A stretch of 64,000 bases of DNA from Sulfodiicoccus acidiphilus (GTDB lineage Archaea > Thermoproteota > Thermoprotei_A > Sulfolobales > Sulfolobaceae), in NCBI RefSeq assembly GCF_003967175.1, contig NZ_AP018553.1:1-64000 (forward strand), written 5' to 3'. The position numbers were made by a program, and so were the translations under genes. Shown here one piece after another: positions 7,889 to 18,415 of this stretch. Each line of letters opens with the position of its first letter. The first letter of the stretch is position 1. The notes below the pieces were generated by a model. The model did not search any database. It saw only the letters and a program-made list of their open reading frames with translations, and was not told where the DNA came from.

Positions 7889-9514
7889 ATGAACTACCCT
7901 CTCATGAACGTCAATAGAGCTCTAGGGCCTGCTGTATTAGTTATCTTCGCTATTGCCCTACTCCTAAGCAGGGGTAGGTATTTAGATATATTTTTTACTT
8001 CACATACGATTTTATTAGTAATACCCAGTGGATTAGGATTAATCATATTTATATTAATAAAAAATAGAATTAAGAAGAAAATTGATCTCCTAAAAATACA
8101 GAACGATGTAGTGGTAATAAAAAACGGAGAGAAGTTGATTGCCTCCGTGCCGTATAAGCTTTCCATAAGGGAGAGGGGGTCACAATCGAGAATCGATTAC
8201 GCGAACGAGATAGAAGCACTAGGAAGGGTTCTAAGTAGGGCTTTCCCTGATCTGCTTTTAACGATCGTGACCCAGCTTGAAAACCGGCCAAATACTCTAT
8301 TAATAGCGAGCTGTGAGGGGAAATCAGAAGAACAATTAAGGAGGAGATTAAAGGAGTTCGGAGAGTTCCTGATTACAGTCAAAGACTCCATAGCCCCAGA
8401 TATAGAAATGAACTCGATGCGCAGTAGTAGAGCTCTCGTAGTTCCGTTGGGAGATGGAGGAGACGCGGTATTTCTAAAAGTGTACGGCTCTGTGCCGGCC
8501 TTGCCAAATTCTCGTGGGTACTCAATTGGCTTCGACATCGAGTTAGGTAAAGCCAACGACGGCTACGACACGCCAGTGGGATTGAGAAAAGAGGAGTTAC
8601 TCAGACATGTTGCGATATTTGGAACTACGGGTAGTGGGAAAACCAACACGGCGGGACTGATTGCAGCGGGCGCTGCTAAGCTCGGATTCAGGACTGTAAT
8701 AGTAGACTGGCACGGAGAATATTCCGCTTTGCTGAAAGATGCAGAAAAATGGGACGTTAAAAGGCCCCTCAAATTGAAGCTATTCCAAGAGGACGATGAT
8801 TTGGAAGAAGTAGTACAAGTACTAGGGGAGGCCTTAGACCTCACTGAGCCTCAGCGGTTTCTACTTCTCACAATTCTAAATTTGGTCCGCAAAAAAAGTA
8901 GGGAAAGGGTCTTTGACGCCGTTGTACGAGCAGAGGAGAACTCGTACTGGATAAGAGATGTAAAATATGCATTGGCTCGAAAACTTTACACTATTTCTAC
9001 CCCCAAGGCAGACATACTTTTCAGCGACGGCGAAGGTGTGGAGTGGAGGGATATATTGAAGTGTTTGAAAGGAATCAACGTAATAGACCTCTCTCTGGTC
9101 AACAACTTGATTCTAAGGAAGGTTTACGTTCTCTTCCTGCTAAGATTCTTGACCGAGGCTCACTTGAGAAATTGGGACGGTAAGACTACAATTGTAGTAC
9201 TCGAGGAAGCTCATAACTACCTCAAGGAAGACAACCCGTTTATAGAAAGGATGATGTCAGAAATGAGGAAGTTCAACTTAGGGATCTGTGTAGTCTCACA
9301 GTCGCCCTCCACTATAGCTCCTTGCGTAATTAAAAACACCAACACGAAACTTGTTCACGCCTTAAAATCAAACGTCGACAAGTCGGTAGTGAGGGATTCC
9401 ATGGCATTGGACGAAAAATTCACTTCCGCTTTAGATAAGCTCAGAGTGGGAGAGGCGTTGTTAAGTAGCCCCACCCTTCCATATCCTGTAAGTCTGAGAG
9501 TAAAAAAGGGTTAG
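7889..9514 (+). CDS. Membrane-anchored HerA-like (DUF87) ATPase
   Basis: 541 aa. Two N-terminal membrane helices (about residues 12-28 and 36-56) are followed by a soluble region, then a HerA/FtsK-class ATPase domain with Walker A GTTGSGKT (near residue 245), VIVDWHGEY just after it, Walker B VVLEEAHN (near residue 435), and the sensor stretch VVSQSPSTIAP. HerA-family hexamers translocate or process DNA; the standard archaeal HerA is soluble and works with NurA, Mre11 and Rad50, none of which is here. A membrane anchor suggests a role in DNA movement or segregation at the membrane, or a VirB4-like secretion ATPase. It overlaps the convergent thermosome gene by four bases. Confidence 0.78.
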   Translation: MNYPLMNVNRALGPAVLVIFAIALLLSRGRYLDIFFTSHTILLVIPSGLGLIIFILIKNRIKKKIDLLKIQNDVVVIKNGEKLIASVPYKLSIRERGSQSRIDYANEIEALGRVLSRAFPDLLLTIVTQLENRPNTLLIASCEGKSEEQLRRRLKEFGEFLITVKDSIAPDIEMNSMRSSRALVVPLGDGGDAVFLKVYGSVPALPNSRGYSIGFDIELGKANDGYDTPVGLRKEELLRHVAIFGTTGSGKTNTAGLIAAGAAKLGFRTVIVDWHGEYSALLKDAEKWDVKRPLKLKLFQEDDDLEEVVQVLGEALDLTEPQRFLLLTILNLVRKKSRERVFDAVVRAEENSYWIRDVKYALARKLYTISTPKADILFSDGEGVEWRDILKCLKGINVIDLSLVNNLILRKVYVLFLLRFLTEAHLRNWDGKTTIVVLEEAHNYLKEDNPFIERMMSEMRKFNLGICVVSQSPSTIAPCVIKNTNTKLVHALKSNVDKSVVRDSMALDEKFTSALDKLRVGEALLSSPTLPYPVSLRVKKG

Positions 9515-11175
9515 TCCTCGTCTTTCTTTTCCTCTCCAGACTTCTTGCTTTCTCCTCCCTTTGGTTCGCTCTTCTTCCCAGCTGCTATGAGATCGTCGAT
9601 TCTGAGTATTAGCGTGGCCGCTTCCGTAGCTGCCTTTATGGAATTGGCCTTCACTACCGTTGGTTCGATTACCCCTAACTTCCACATATCGTCGGGCTGC
9701 CCTGTAAAGACATTAACTCCATACCACTTGTTCCCCTCCGTCTCATGCAGACTCCTGAGCTTCATCAGGAAATCTATCGGGTCCAGTCCAGAGTTCTCCA
9801 TCAGTGTCACAGGGAGTCCCTCTATGGCATTAGCGTAGGCCTCGATTGCCAACTGCTCCTTCCCGCCAACTTGAGGTGCCATCTTCCTCAGTCTCTTGGC
9901 AACCTCAATTTCCACCGCACCTCCCCCAGCAACGACGCGTCCATCTCTTATAACGTCGGCAGTAGTTCCTAGAGCGTCCTTTATGGCTCTCTCTGTCTCG
10001 TCCACAACCCTCTCTAGACCTCCTCTTATCAATATACTCACGGCCTTCGGATTCTTAGCTTGCTCTACAAAGACCATCTTATCCTCTCCTACTTTCCTTT
10101 CCTCCACTAATTTCGCGTAACCCAGATCCTGGGCCGTCAGCTCGTCGATATTGGAAACAACCCTTCCTCCGGTCGCTCTGGACAACTTCTCTAGGTCGCT
10201 CTGCTTCGCTCTTCTCACAGCTAAGATTCCATGCTTAGCCAAGAAGTGTTGTGCAACGTCATCTATTCCCTTCTGGCAGATGACAACATTAGCCCCGCTT
10301 GCAACGATCTTTTCGACCTTCTCCTTGAGGATGGACTCGTCCTCTTCGAGGAACCTTTTCATCTGTGTGGGATCGTTTATCCTTATCTCAGCATCTATCT
10401 CTGGTTTCTCAACCTCTAGTGGGGCGTTGAGAAGAGCGATCTTAGCGTCCTCTACTCTCTTGGGCATTCCTGGGTGGACTACTTCCTTGTCTACAACTAT
10501 TCCATAAACTAACTGGGTATCTCTTATGCTTCCACCATGCTTCTTCACTAACTGAACGTTATCTAAGTCTACGTAGAGTCTGTCACCTCTCTTCTCAGTA
10601 ACCTGAGTGACTGCCTTAACCACTATGTCGGCGATGTAATCTCTGGCTCCAGCCACAGCCTTGCTATTAAGGGAGGTATGGGCCACCTTCTTCAGAGTCT
10701 CCAAGTCGTCTACAGTAACTTTGGCGCTCAATTCATTGATCGCCTTTATGGCCTCCTCCTCAGCCTTCTTATATCCGCTTACAATAACTGTCGGGTGAAT
10801 ATCCTTGTAGAGCAAGTCCTCTGCCTTCTTCACTAGGTCTCCAGCTAATATTACCGCTGTCTTAGTGCCATCTGCAGTCTCTTCGTCCTGCCCCTTGGCT
10901 ATCTGAACTAACAGCTTGGCCGCTGGGTGCTGTAAATCCATTTTGTCTAATATAGTAGCACCATCGTTGGTAATCGTTATATCTCCTAAGCTGTCAACGA
11001 GCATCTTGTCCATACCTCGAGGTCCGTAAGTGGTCTTTAACATCTCCTGCACAATCTTAACGGCGGAGATGTTGACTCTGAGGGCTTCTTTCCCGTAGCT
11101 CCTACTCGATCCTTCCTTGAGGATTATCACGGGGATTCCTTCTGGAGTTTGCGCAACTGTTGCAGTTGAGGACAT
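9511..11175 (-). CDS. thsB: Thermosome (group II chaperonin) subunit, TF55 beta-like
   Basis: 554 aa. The N-terminus [20 protein letters not shown] and the block [20 protein letters not shown] are those of the TF55/CCT family; the ATP motif is [10 protein letters not shown] (about residues 96-105), and the Gly-rich stretch [16 protein letters not shown] follows near residue 410. The C-terminus ends in a Lys/Glu-rich tail. It matches, as far as I can recall, the beta (TF55) type of Sulfolobus, which forms nine-fold rings with alpha and gamma subunits. A TATA box (TATAAAAG at 11214-11221, read on the minus strand) and a GGTGATAG ribosome site precede the ATG. The subunit letter is less certain than the family. 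Confidence 0.95.
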   Translation of the reverse strand: MSSTATVAQTPEGIPVIILKEGSSRSYGKEALRVNISAVKIVQEMLKTTYGPRGMDKMLVDSLGDITITNDGATILDKMDLQHPAAKLLVQIAKGQDEETADGTKTAVILAGDLVKKAEDLLYKDIHPTVIVSGYKKAEEEAIKAINELSAKVTVDDLETLKKVAHTSLNSKAVAGARDYIADIVVKAVTQVTEKRGDRLYVDLDNVQLVKKHGGSIRDTQLVYGIVVDKEVVHPGMPKRVEDAKIALLNAPLEVEKPEIDAEIRINDPTQMKRFLEEDESILKEKVEKIVASGANVVICQKGIDDVAQHFLAKHGILAVRRAKQSDLEKLSRATGGRVVSNIDELTAQDLGYAKLVEERKVGEDKMVFVEQAKNPKAVSILIRGGLERVVDETERAIKDALGTTADVIRDGRVVAGGGAVEIEVAKRLRKMAPQVGGKEQLAIEAYANAIEGLPVTLMENSGLDPIDFLMKLRSLHETEGNKWYGVNVFTGQPDDMWKLGVIEPTVVKANSIKAATEAATLILRIDDLIAAGKKSEPKGGESKKSGEEKKDED

Positions 11176-11211
11176 CTATCTATCACCTTTCACAGGCTCT
11201 TAACAAATGGT

Positions 11212-11221
11212 TCTATAAAAG
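11212..11221 (-). promoter_or_regulatory. TATA box of the thermosome gene
   Basis: On the minus strand CTTTTATAGA reads as a strong TATA box. It implies a leader of roughly 10-15 bases that contains the GGTGATAG ribosome site at 11180-11187 ahead of the ATG at 11175. Confidence 0.6.
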
Positions 11222-11313
11222 ATTTTCTGACATTGCGTAGCATGGGCCTAGCTCGGTTCCACACAACTCATAGCATTAGGAAATGCATGTCGGTTTAATC
11301 CAATCAGTAAAGG

Positions 11314-11399
11314 AGCCGCCGACGGGACTTGAACCCGCGACCACCGGCTTTCCAGCCAGAGGCTACGAGGCCGGCGCTCTACCGCTGAGCTACGGCGGC
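11314..11399 (-). tRNA. tRNA-Thr(CGU) with a 14-nt intron
   Basis: The acceptor stem GCCGCCG/CGGCGGC closes, the discriminator is U as in archaeal tRNA-Thr, and the anticodon stem CCGGC/GCCGG is split by a short intron at about 11350-11363, just 3' of position 37. The mature loop is CUCGUAA with anticodon CGU (11365-11367). A TATA element (TATAAA on the minus strand, 11428-11433) lies about 30 bases upstream, inside purB. The 5' 21 bases of the tRNA also encode the last six residues and stop codon of purB. CCA is not encoded. Confidence 0.93.
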
Positions 11400-12743
11400 A
11401 AACTCTTCCCTAATTCCCTTGAAGTAGTTTATAGCCCTTTCTATCATTTCTCTGTACTGGCCTAGGTAAACCGAGGGATCTAATACCTTGTGAAGTTCTT
11501 CGTTGTTGAGGAGTGACTTTACTGTCTGATCTTCAATCGCTACTGATATCAATGGAAGTCCGAGATTACTACTTTTTCTACTTAGTTCTGATACTATGCT
11601 GTGGGCGACATGTCGTGGAATTCCTTTCCTTGTAAGGCTTAGCATGAGGCTCTCCGCCATTATATTCCCTTTACTCAATTCTAGGTTTTCCATCATTTTC
11701 TCCTTATTTACCTTCAAGGAGCTTAAGAGTTGAATAAAACTGTCCAACATCTCATCGATTATAAGCAGTGAGTGGGATAGAAGTATGCGTTCTGACGAAC
11801 TATTCGTCAGATCTCTCTCATGCCAAGTTGGAATATTCTCAAGCGCGGGAACTACAAAGCCCCTAAGCACCTTAGCCAAGCCACAGATCTTCTCAGAAAG
11901 AACTGGATTCTCCTTCTGAGGCATAGTGCTACTCCCAACCCTAGAAGGGACGGACTCAGCTAGCTCAGCAATCTCTGGTCTCATAAGTTCCCTCACTTCT
12001 AGGGCGAAACGATCTAGCTGGCTACCCAATATGGCTAAATCAGATATGAGTTCGGCATGTCCGTCTCGAGGGGCTATCTGTGTAGTGATCTCGTGAGGAG
12101 ATAAGCCCAGTCTCTTCGAGACCTCCAATTGGATCATGCCACCTTTCTCCCCCCAACCGGCGGCCGTTCCGACTGCACCCGCCATCTTCACTTTTAGCAG
12201 CCTCGACTCCACCTCCTTCAGACGCTCTAGCGATCTCGTCAATTCGTAAACGTAGTTTGCAAGCTTAAAACCGAAGGTTATTGGAAGGGCGTGTTGTCCG
12301 TGAGTTCTCCCCACCATTAACGTATCTGCATGTTCGATAGCCAACGCGGATAGCAAGTCGAGACTCTTAACTAGCTTTCTCTTAAGAATATCCAAGGCGT
12401 CCCTAAAGATCAGAGCATATGCGGTGTCCACTATGTCGTAGCTAGTGGCGCCAAAGTGCACCATCTTCCCGGCGTCTCCCGCTTTCTTGGCCAAAACAAC
12501 TGCCATTGCCATTACGTCGTGGCCTATCCTTCTCTCTTCCTCCTCAATTTCGGATGGGGTAATGGTCGAGGCGACGTCAAGAACAACCTTAATGCTCTCT
12601 GGATTTTCGATCCCAACCTCCGCCAGAGCTTGGAGGAGGACCACCTCTACACGGATCATTCTCCTTATTATTTCCTCTCTGGAGAAGAGTAGTCTCATCT
12701 CTCTGCTTCCATACCTCCAATCAAGTGCACAGATTGAAGACAC
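11379..12743 (-). CDS. purB: Adenylosuccinate lyase
   Basis: 454 aa from a GTG start. The fumarase/aspartase-superfamily signature [10 protein letters not shown] lies near residue 270 and the substrate loops [14 protein letters not shown] and [12 protein letters not shown] are intact. PurB cleaves SAICAR and adenylosuccinate, releasing fumarate, at two steps of purine synthesis; purP and purA follow on the opposite strand. The reading frame runs into the tRNA-Thr gene: the final residues AAVAQR and the TAG stop are read from the first 21 bases of the tRNA. The promoter region of 42 bases is shared with the divergent purP gene; CCTTATACGT on the minus strand (12763-12772) is a suitable TATA box. 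Confidence 0.95.
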   Translation of the reverse strand: MSSICALDWRYGSREMRLLFSREEIIRRMIRVEVVLLQALAEVGIENPESIKVVLDVASTITPSEIEEEERRIGHDVMAMAVVLAKKAGDAGKMVHFGATSYDIVDTAYALIFRDALDILKRKLVKSLDLLSALAIEHADTLMVGRTHGQHALPITFGFKLANYVYELTRSLERLKEVESRLLKVKMAGAVGTAAGWGEKGGMIQLEVSKRLGLSPHEITTQIAPRDGHAELISDLAILGSQLDRFALEVRELMRPEIAELAESVPSRVGSSTMPQKENPVLSEKICGLAKVLRGFVVPALENIPTWHERDLTNSSSERILLSHSLLIIDEMLDSFIQLLSSLKVNKEKMMENLELSKGNIMAESLMLSLTRKGIPRHVAHSIVSELSRKSSNLGLPLISVAIEDQTVKSLLNNEELHKVLDPSVYLGQYREMIERAINYFKGIREEFAAVAQR

Positions 12744-12785
12744 AACGAAGATATGCTTTTGAACGTATAAGGTTTCCTCGAGACT

Positions 12786-13781
12786 GTGAGAGTAGCCACA
12801 CTAGGTAGTCATTCCTCTCTCCAAATCCTACATGGGGTCAAAGCTGAAGGTTTGGAGCCTATGCTGGTCGTTGAGAAGAAGAGACGGGACTTTTACTCTC
12901 GCTTCGACTTCATAGACTCCATCCTTACCTACGAGGATTTAGACAGCGCAGTGACACTACTTAACTCCTCCGACGTTATTGTTCCTCACGGGAGTTTAAT
13001 CGAGTACCTAGGAATTGAGAGGGCGTCTAAGTTAAAAAGTAAGAGCATCTTCGGAACTAGGAATCTTTTCAGTTGGGAGTCAGACCAAAAGAAGAAAATG
13101 AGTCTGTTAAAGATGGCAGGAGTGAAAATCCCAGAACAGTTCGAGGATCCAGAGGACGTGGACAGACGAGTAATTGTTAAACTTCCTGGAGCGAAGGGAG
13201 GCAAGGGCTACTTCGTAGCAGAAAGTAAGGGCAAGGTGAAAGAAGGGCTGGCAGAAGTAATGCGAAAAGGCCTGATAAAGGATCCTTCAGAGGCGTTAAT
13301 TCAAGAGTACGTGATAGGAGTTCCCATGTACTTCCAGTTTTTCAGAAGTGTAGTTAAAGACAGAATTGAAATAACTGGCATAGACGTGAGATACGAGACT
13401 AACGTCGACAGCCTCAGGAGGCTGGTAGACCCTAAAGGAGTGGAACCTTCGTTCGTGGTTGTGGGTAACATACCGCTTGTGGCTAGAGAAAGTCTGCTTC
13501 CCAACGCCTTCGCATACGCGGAGTCCTTCGTTAGGGTAGTAGACGACTTGGTGCGACCCAAGATGATTGGGCCTTTCTGTCTAGAAACCGTGGTAACCGA
13601 TGAGTTAGACATTGTAACGTTTGAGTTTTCGGGGAGAATAGTAGCTGGGACTAACCTATACATTGATGGAAGCCCATATAGTTGGCTATACTGGAGGGAG
13701 CCAATGAGTGTGGGTAGAAGAATTGCGAGGGAATTAAGAGAGGCGAAAGAAAAAGGGAAATTGGAGGAAGTTCTCACATGA
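12786..13781 (+). CDS. purP: PurP, FAICAR synthetase (first copy)
   Basis: 331 aa from a GTG start. Archaeal PurP is an ATP-grasp ligase that formylates AICAR with formate and ATP, in place of the folate-dependent PurH step. The N-terminus [19 protein letters not shown], the ATP-grasp strand [18 protein letters not shown] (near residue 130) and the C-terminal metal-site block [24 protein letters not shown] are family features. The next gene is a second PurP whose ATG overlaps the end of this one by four bases (ATGA). The last part of both genes is identical over 72 bases. It is divergent from purB. Confidence 0.92.
   Translation: MRVATLGSHSSLQILHGVKAEGLEPMLVVEKKRRDFYSRFDFIDSILTYEDLDSAVTLLNSSDVIVPHGSLIEYLGIERASKLKSKSIFGTRNLFSWESDQKKKMSLLKMAGVKIPEQFEDPEDVDRRVIVKLPGAKGGKGYFVAESKGKVKEGLAEVMRKGLIKDPSEALIQEYVIGVPMYFQFFRSVVKDRIEITGIDVRYETNVDSLRRLVDPKGVEPSFVVVGNIPLVARESLLPNAFAYAESFVRVVDDLVRPKMIGPFCLETVVTDELDIVTFEFSGRIVAGTNLYIDGSPYSWLYWREPMSVGRRIARELREAKEKGKLEEVLT
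13685..13756 (+). repeat. 72-bp block identical in both purP genes, copy 1
   Basis: Starting at GCTATACTGGAGGGAGCCAA, 72 bases near the 3' end of the first purP are identical to 14728-14799 in the second, although the rest of the two proteins has diverged strongly. Confidence 0.95.
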
Positions 13782-14824
13782 GGGTAGCCGCCTTCGCCAG
13801 CCATTCCGCCTTAGATGTCTTCGATGGCGCAAAGGACGAAGGATTTGAGAGCGTGGGACTCTGCAAGAAAGGTAGAGAGAGGCCTTATCTAGAGTTCAAG
13901 GAAGTAGTGGATTACTGCATAATGGTTGAGGAATTTAAGGAAATTGCTTCCGTTAAGATAGTTAACGAATTGCGCCGGTTGGAAGCTGTCCTGGTCCCGA
14001 ACAGGAGTCTAGCGGTCTATGTCGGATATGACAGCTTAGAAAAGATGGAGATTCCATTCTTTGGTAACAAATTCATGTTGAGATGGGAAGAAAGAACTGG
14101 AGAGAAAAACTACTATCGATTGTTAGATGTAGCGAAGATCAAGAGACCAAGGACTTACAAGTGGGAAGATAAAATAGAAGGACCCGTTCTAGTCAAGATA
14201 CCTGAGGCTAAGAGGAAAGTAGAGAGAGGGTTCTTCTTCGCTGTAAACGATGAAGACATGAGAAGTAGACTGGAGCACCTAGTCAGCGTGGGTATGGTAG
14301 ATAAGGAGGATGTTAGGAATACCGTCATAGAAGAACTGATTCTAGGAGCCCATTTCAACGTGAACTTCTTCTACAGTCCTTTAAGAGAGAGAGTAGAACT
14401 TCATAGCATCGACAGGCGAATTCAAAGTGATTGGGATGGCTTCTATAGACTTCCTGCCGATATTCAACTTAGATTGAATTCGCAGCCCCGCCTCATTGAG
14501 GTGGGCCATGAGCCAGCAACGTTAAGGGAGAGTTTACTAGAGAAGATTTTCGAAATTGGGTACTCATTCGTTAAGGCAACTAAAGAACTGGAGTCACCTG
14601 GGATAATAGGACCCTTCACACTTCAGTTAATGGTGACCCCTGAGTTAGAGCTGGTGGTTTACGACGTCGCTCCAAGGATAGGCGGTGGAACAAATGCCCA
14701 TATGGGAATAGGGAGCCAATACTCTAAGCTATACTGGAGGGAGCCAATGAGTGTGGGTAGAAGAATTGCGAGGGAATTAAGAGAGGCGAAAGAAAAAGGT
14801 CAGTTAAAGGAGGTCACCTCTTGA
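13778..14824 (+). CDS. purP: PurP paralogue (second copy)
   Basis: 348 aa, translationally coupled to the first purP. It has the same architecture (N-terminal [22 protein letters not shown]-grasp strand [21 protein letters not shown]-terminal [29 protein letters not shown]), but the Gly-rich KGGKGY loop of copy 1 is replaced by KRKVERGF, a change in the region that covers ATP. The overall identity looks low outside the identical C-terminal block. Tandem PurP-like paralogues occur in several archaea, and the second is not always shown to have the same activity. It may form a hetero-oligomer with copy 1 or act on another step. Confidence 0.85.
   Translation: MRVAAFASHSALDVFDGAKDEGFESVGLCKKGRERPYLEFKEVVDYCIMVEEFKEIASVKIVNELRRLEAVLVPNRSLAVYVGYDSLEKMEIPFFGNKFMLRWEERTGEKNYYRLLDVAKIKRPRTYKWEDKIEGPVLVKIPEAKRKVERGFFFAVNDEDMRSRLEHLVSVGMVDKEDVRNTVIEELILGAHFNVNFFYSPLRERVELHSIDRRIQSDWDGFYRLPADIQLRLNSQPRLIEVGHEPATLRESLLEKIFEIGYSFVKATKELESPGIIGPFTLQLMVTPELELVVYDVAPRIGGGTNAHMGIGSQYSKLYWREPMSVGRRIARELREAKEKGQLKEVTS
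14728..14799 (+). repeat. 72-bp block identical in both purP genes, copy 2
   Basis: Exact partner of 13685-13756, in the same reading frame in both genes and covering the C-terminal helix that begins [20 protein letters not shown]. Confidence 0.95.
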
Positions 14825-14986
14825 TATATTTTTCATTTTGATCGCTTAAGTCGCATAGCAACAAACATGTTCAAACAGCGTCTCCTAGGTCTGTTGTAGT
14901 CAAGGGGTTTGATAGTAATCGATGTGAACATCCAGATATAGCAACTATTTTATACAAGGGATCGAGAGTAGGCAAAACGGTTTCAC

Positions 14987-16003
14987 ATGCTGCAGATAGT
15001 TGTGGGAGGTTTCTTTGGAGATGAGGGAAAAGGGAAGGTCGCGTCGTATCTAGCCCTTAAGGACTCGCCCGCGGCCTCCGTAAGGACTGGCTCCATAAAT
15101 GCGGGACACACTGTAACTCACAACGGACAGTCGTGGAAGGTTAGAATTATCCCTTCCGCTTTCGCCAATAAGAAGGTTAGATTACTCCTGGGACCTGGCG
15201 CCCTCACCTCGCTGAACCTCCTTGTAACCGAAATGGAAAATACAGGGACAAGAGGAAGAGTAGGGATCGATCCGCATGTTGGAATAATAACAGAGGAGGA
15301 AATTGAACAGGAGAGGAACGACGAATACCTTGTGAAGAGAATAGGTAGTACGGCTCAAGGCGTAGGATACGCTGAAGCTAAGCGTGTACTGAGAAAGTTA
15401 AGACTGGCAGGAGAGTACAGCGAGGTGAAAGACCTAATCATAGACGTACCTTCTACTGTGGTAGACTACGTAGAACGAGGCTCAAAGGTGCTTATAGAGG
15501 GTACCCAGGGCCACTATCTAAGCCTATACCACGGAGATTACCCGTATGTGACTAGTAGGAACGTCACCGCCTCAGGGATATTAAGTGAGGTTGGCGTGGG
15601 GCCGAAATACGTTAAGGATGTTATAATCGTTTTCAAGTCTTTTGTTACTAGAGTAGGACAGGGTGAACTTCCAGGAGAGATCGAGGAGGAGAAAGCAAAG
15701 GAACTAGGTCTGATAGAGGTGGGGACTGTAACTGGAAGGAGGAGAAGAGTTTCACCATTTAACGTGGAAATGGCAAAGAGGGCCATAAGGATTAATGGAG
15801 CCACACAAGTCTGCATAACGAAGCTCGACTGGCTGTTCAAGGAGGCACACAACGTTGTAGAAGAAACTAAACTATCCAAGGAAGCTAAGCTCTGGATAGA
15901 TGACATCGAATCGCAACTAGGAGTCCCAATAACTCTTATTGGAACAGGGGAAGAGAGCCTCAGCATGATCGATATGAGGAGGGAGAAAGGATTTGAAATA
16001 TGA
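14987..16003 (+). CDS. purA: Adenylosuccinate synthetase
   Basis: 338 aa, the short archaeal form (bacterial enzymes are about 430 aa). The N-terminal GTP loop [11 protein letters not shown] (residues about 7-17) holds the catalytic Asp, and NAGHT (residues about 39-43), GTQG and [13 protein letters not shown] follow; the base-recognition loop TKLDW is at about residue 280. PurA joins aspartate and IMP with GTP, the step before PurB. A TATA box TTTTATAC (about 14949-14956) gives a near-leaderless start. The next gene overlaps its last 11 bases. Confidence 0.95.
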   Translation: MLQIVVGGFFGDEGKGKVASYLALKDSPAASVRTGSINAGHTVTHNGQSWKVRIIPSAFANKKVRLLLGPGALTSLNLLVTEMENTGTRGRVGIDPHVGIITEEEIEQERNDEYLVKRIGSTAQGVGYAEAKRVLRKLRLAGEYSEVKDLIIDVPSTVVDYVERGSKVLIEGTQGHYLSLYHGDYPYVTSRNVTASGILSEVGVGPKYVKDVIIVFKSFVTRVGQGELPGEIEEEKAKELGLIEVGTVTGRRRRVSPFNVEMAKRAIRINGATQVCITKLDWLFKEAHNVVEETKLSKEAKLWIDDIESQLGVPITLIGTGEESLSMIDMRREKGFEI

Positions 16004-17387
16004 TATTGCGATAATAGGAGGAGGGCCGGCAGGACTCTTCGCCGCGTACGAAATTTCAACTAGAATGAGAGAAGGAACGCAAGTAATTCTTATAGATAAA
16101 GGAGCACGGGCCAGTGTCAGGAATTGTCCTTTGCTCTCTCCAAAGGAAAAGTGCACGTTCTGTACCCCATGCCACATCACGTATGGGATAGGAGGGGCTG
16201 GCACCTATAGTAGTGGCATAATTAATTTGAGGCCTGATATAGGAGGGGAGCTCCATGAGCTTTTGAAGAGCTGGAGCGAGGCCCAATCCTTGATAGACTA
16301 CGTGGACGAGGTTCTGCTTTCATTTGGAGCGCCTCACGATAGGCTATTCGTTCCCAACGAAGAGAAAGTCAGGGAAGTCCAGAAGAGGGCCGCGAAGGCG
16401 GGAGCGGAGTTCGTACCTATAAAACAGCGACATATGGGCACAGACAAGACTCCACAAGTTATAGAGAATATGACTAGATACGTAGAATCCAGAGGAGTCA
16501 AGATTAGTGACCTAACTACGGTCTTCGAAATCCAGAAGAAAGACGGCATATTTTCCATGAAGACGTCGAGGGGAGAAGTAGAGGCTGGTATAGTACTCGC
16601 AGCTCCAGGGAGAGCGGGAGCCCAGTGGTTTTACTCGGAGGCCAAGAAGCTAGGAGTGGACATGACCCCAGCCCCCTTAGACATAGGTGTTAGAGTCGAG
16701 GTAGAGGCATTGGTATTCGAGGAGGTTACCAATGCTACATGGGATCCTAAACTCATTCTCTATACGAGAAAATACGATGACAAGGTGAGGACCTTCTGCG
16801 TCAATCCAAGGGGATATATAATGAAGGAAGTCTATTCTGACGGAACAATAGGAGTAAATGGAGAAACGTATGTAGATAAGAAAAGTGATAACACCAACTT
16901 CGCCTTCCTAACCACCGTCAAACTTTCAGATCCGTTGGAGGACACAATAGAATATGGGAAAAGCATAGCCAAACTCATGACCAGACTTGGGGGTGAGAAG
17001 CCCATAATTCAAAGGCTAATAGACTTAGAGAAAGGCAGGAGGAGTACGTGGGATAGAATATCAAAGTCTACAGTCAAACCCACCTTGAGGGATGTGACTC
17101 CAGGAGACATAAGTATGGGACTTCCGTTCAGAGTTGTGGAAGACCTAATAGAGGGACTGCAGAGGTTAGACAATGTGGCGCCCGGGGTTTACTCGTCAAA
17201 TACCCTCCTTTATGCGCCGGAAATTAAGTACTACAGCATGAAGGCCGTGGTAGATAGAAACATGGAAACTGTAGTGGACAACCTGTTCGTGGCCGGAGAC
17301 GGTGTGGGACTATCTAGGGGAATAAACGTAGCGGCGGCCACAGGTATCCTAGCGGCTCGAGGAATAACCCTAAAGTTAGGGCTCTAA
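15993..17387 (+). CDS. FAD-dependent dehydrogenase-like flavoprotein (COG2509 type)
   Basis: 464 aa from a TTG start that lies inside the end of purA, with a GGGAG ribosome site eight bases upstream. The N-terminus [19 protein letters not shown] is an FAD-binding Rossmann fold; the Cys-rich block [19 protein letters not shown] followed by GIGGAGTYS is typical of the COG2509 FAD-dependent proteins, and a second FAD contact [21 protein letters not shown] lies at the C-terminus. The reaction is not established for this group. The Cys set could hold an iron-sulfur cluster or be redox active. Cotranscription with purA is clear from the overlap. Confidence 0.82.
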   Translation: MKYDIAIIGGGPAGLFAAYEISTRMREGTQVILIDKGARASVRNCPLLSPKEKCTFCTPCHITYGIGGAGTYSSGIINLRPDIGGELHELLKSWSEAQSLIDYVDEVLLSFGAPHDRLFVPNEEKVREVQKRAAKAGAEFVPIKQRHMGTDKTPQVIENMTRYVESRGVKISDLTTVFEIQKKDGIFSMKTSRGEVEAGIVLAAPGRAGAQWFYSEAKKLGVDMTPAPLDIGVRVEVEALVFEEVTNATWDPKLILYTRKYDDKVRTFCVNPRGYIMKEVYSDGTIGVNGETYVDKKSDNTNFAFLTTVKLSDPLEDTIEYGKSIAKLMTRLGGEKPIIQRLIDLEKGRRSTWDRISKSTVKPTLRDVTPGDISMGLPFRVVEDLIEGLQRLDNVAPGVYSSNTLLYAPEIKYYSMKAVVDRNMETVVDNLFVAGDGVGLSRGINVAAATGILAARGITLKLGL

Positions 17388-17416
17388 AAATTAAACAACG
17401 CCGTCAGTGCAACCTA

Positions 17417-18355
17417 ATGAAGCTGTCTGAACTTGGAGAGAGGAAATTCCTTACTACGGTTGTAAGGAAATTGTTAGAACATTCGGAGCTCGACGATGTG
17501 TACCACAAAGACGGTATTGTGTACAAAATGGATGGATTTCCTCTCTCATTCGGATTCACCTTCTCAGACCCTTATGACATAGGATGGAAGTCAATTACAG
17601 CTGCAGTGAGTGATGTAGTAGCAAAGGGTAGCTTACCAAACGAGGTGATGATTTCGATAGGCCTAGACCCTGACTTGGAGGTAAGCGATGCCTCGGCCTT
17701 GATGGAAGGGATAATCGATTCCACTAATTACTACGGGGGAAAGGTAGTGGGAGGAGATACCAATGGAAGTAAAAAGGGAGAAGGTTGGATAGACGTAGCG
17801 ATAATAGGAAAAGCGCTCTGCTACAAGCCGCTCTCGAACGCGAAAGAAGGCGACACAATTGTTCTGACTAATAAAATTGGGATGACCACCGTGGCTTTCA
17901 TAAGTTTCCTAAAGGGTATTGAGGTACCTCATCACTTCCTCACAAGCTTAAGGCATCCTGTTGCTAACCGTTATCTTCCATTGGTCATGCATAATAACTG
18001 TGAGCACATATCCACTTCAACCGATATAAGCGACGGTCTCCTCATCTCTCTATCTAAAGTGGCGGAAGCATCGGGGAAGGGAGTAAACCTAACTACGATT
18101 CCTTATAGGGAAGACGTCCTAGACCAACTCAACAGACTCTCCATGGATCCTTTTTCTTCTCTGAAATATGGAGGTGAGGAGTATGAGGCGTTATTAGTAG
18201 TGACGGGGCGAGAAGTGGAGCACATTATGGAGGAAATGTCGAATTGGGGAATGAGACCGTTAATTGTCGGAAAGGTGATAGAAAGAGAAGGACTCTACTT
18301 CATGGGTAAAAAGATGGAGCCTTCTGGATGGGACAACTTCAGAGGATGGGATTAA
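17417..18355 (+). CDS. thiL: Thiamine-monophosphate kinase
   Basis: 312 aa. ThiL belongs to the AIR-synthase fold and phosphorylates thiamine phosphate to the diphosphate. Visible features are N-terminal LSELGERKFL, the metal and ATP-site blocks DIGWKSITAAVSDVVAKG (near residue 55) and GGDTNGSKKGEGW (near residue 115), and STDISDGLLISLSKVAEASG (near residue 205), which are in the family order. It follows the flavoprotein by 29 bases and may share its transcript. ThiL-like proteins have been confused with selenophosphate synthase and HypE, but length and motifs suit ThiL. Confidence 0.8.
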   Translation: MKLSELGERKFLTTVVRKLLEHSELDDVYHKDGIVYKMDGFPLSFGFTFSDPYDIGWKSITAAVSDVVAKGSLPNEVMISIGLDPDLEVSDASALMEGIIDSTNYYGGKVVGGDTNGSKKGEGWIDVAIIGKALCYKPLSNAKEGDTIVLTNKIGMTTVAFISFLKGIEVPHHFLTSLRHPVANRYLPLVMHNNCEHISTSTDISDGLLISLSKVAEASGKGVNLTTIPYREDVLDQLNRLSMDPFSSLKYGGEEYEALLVVTGREVEHIMEEMSNWGMRPLIVGKVIEREGLYFMGKKMEPSGWDNFRGWD

Positions 18356-18415
18356 CCAAATAAACGGGTTGGAAGGAGAAATGTCTTATATACTAGTTGA
18401 AGAGATTTCTGAGTC

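Noticed and set aside
11283-11465. Plus-strand open frame of 60 codons antisense to tRNA-Thr
   Set aside because: It is the antisense reading of the tRNA (the familiar PPTGLEPATTGF-type artefact) and of the end of purB.
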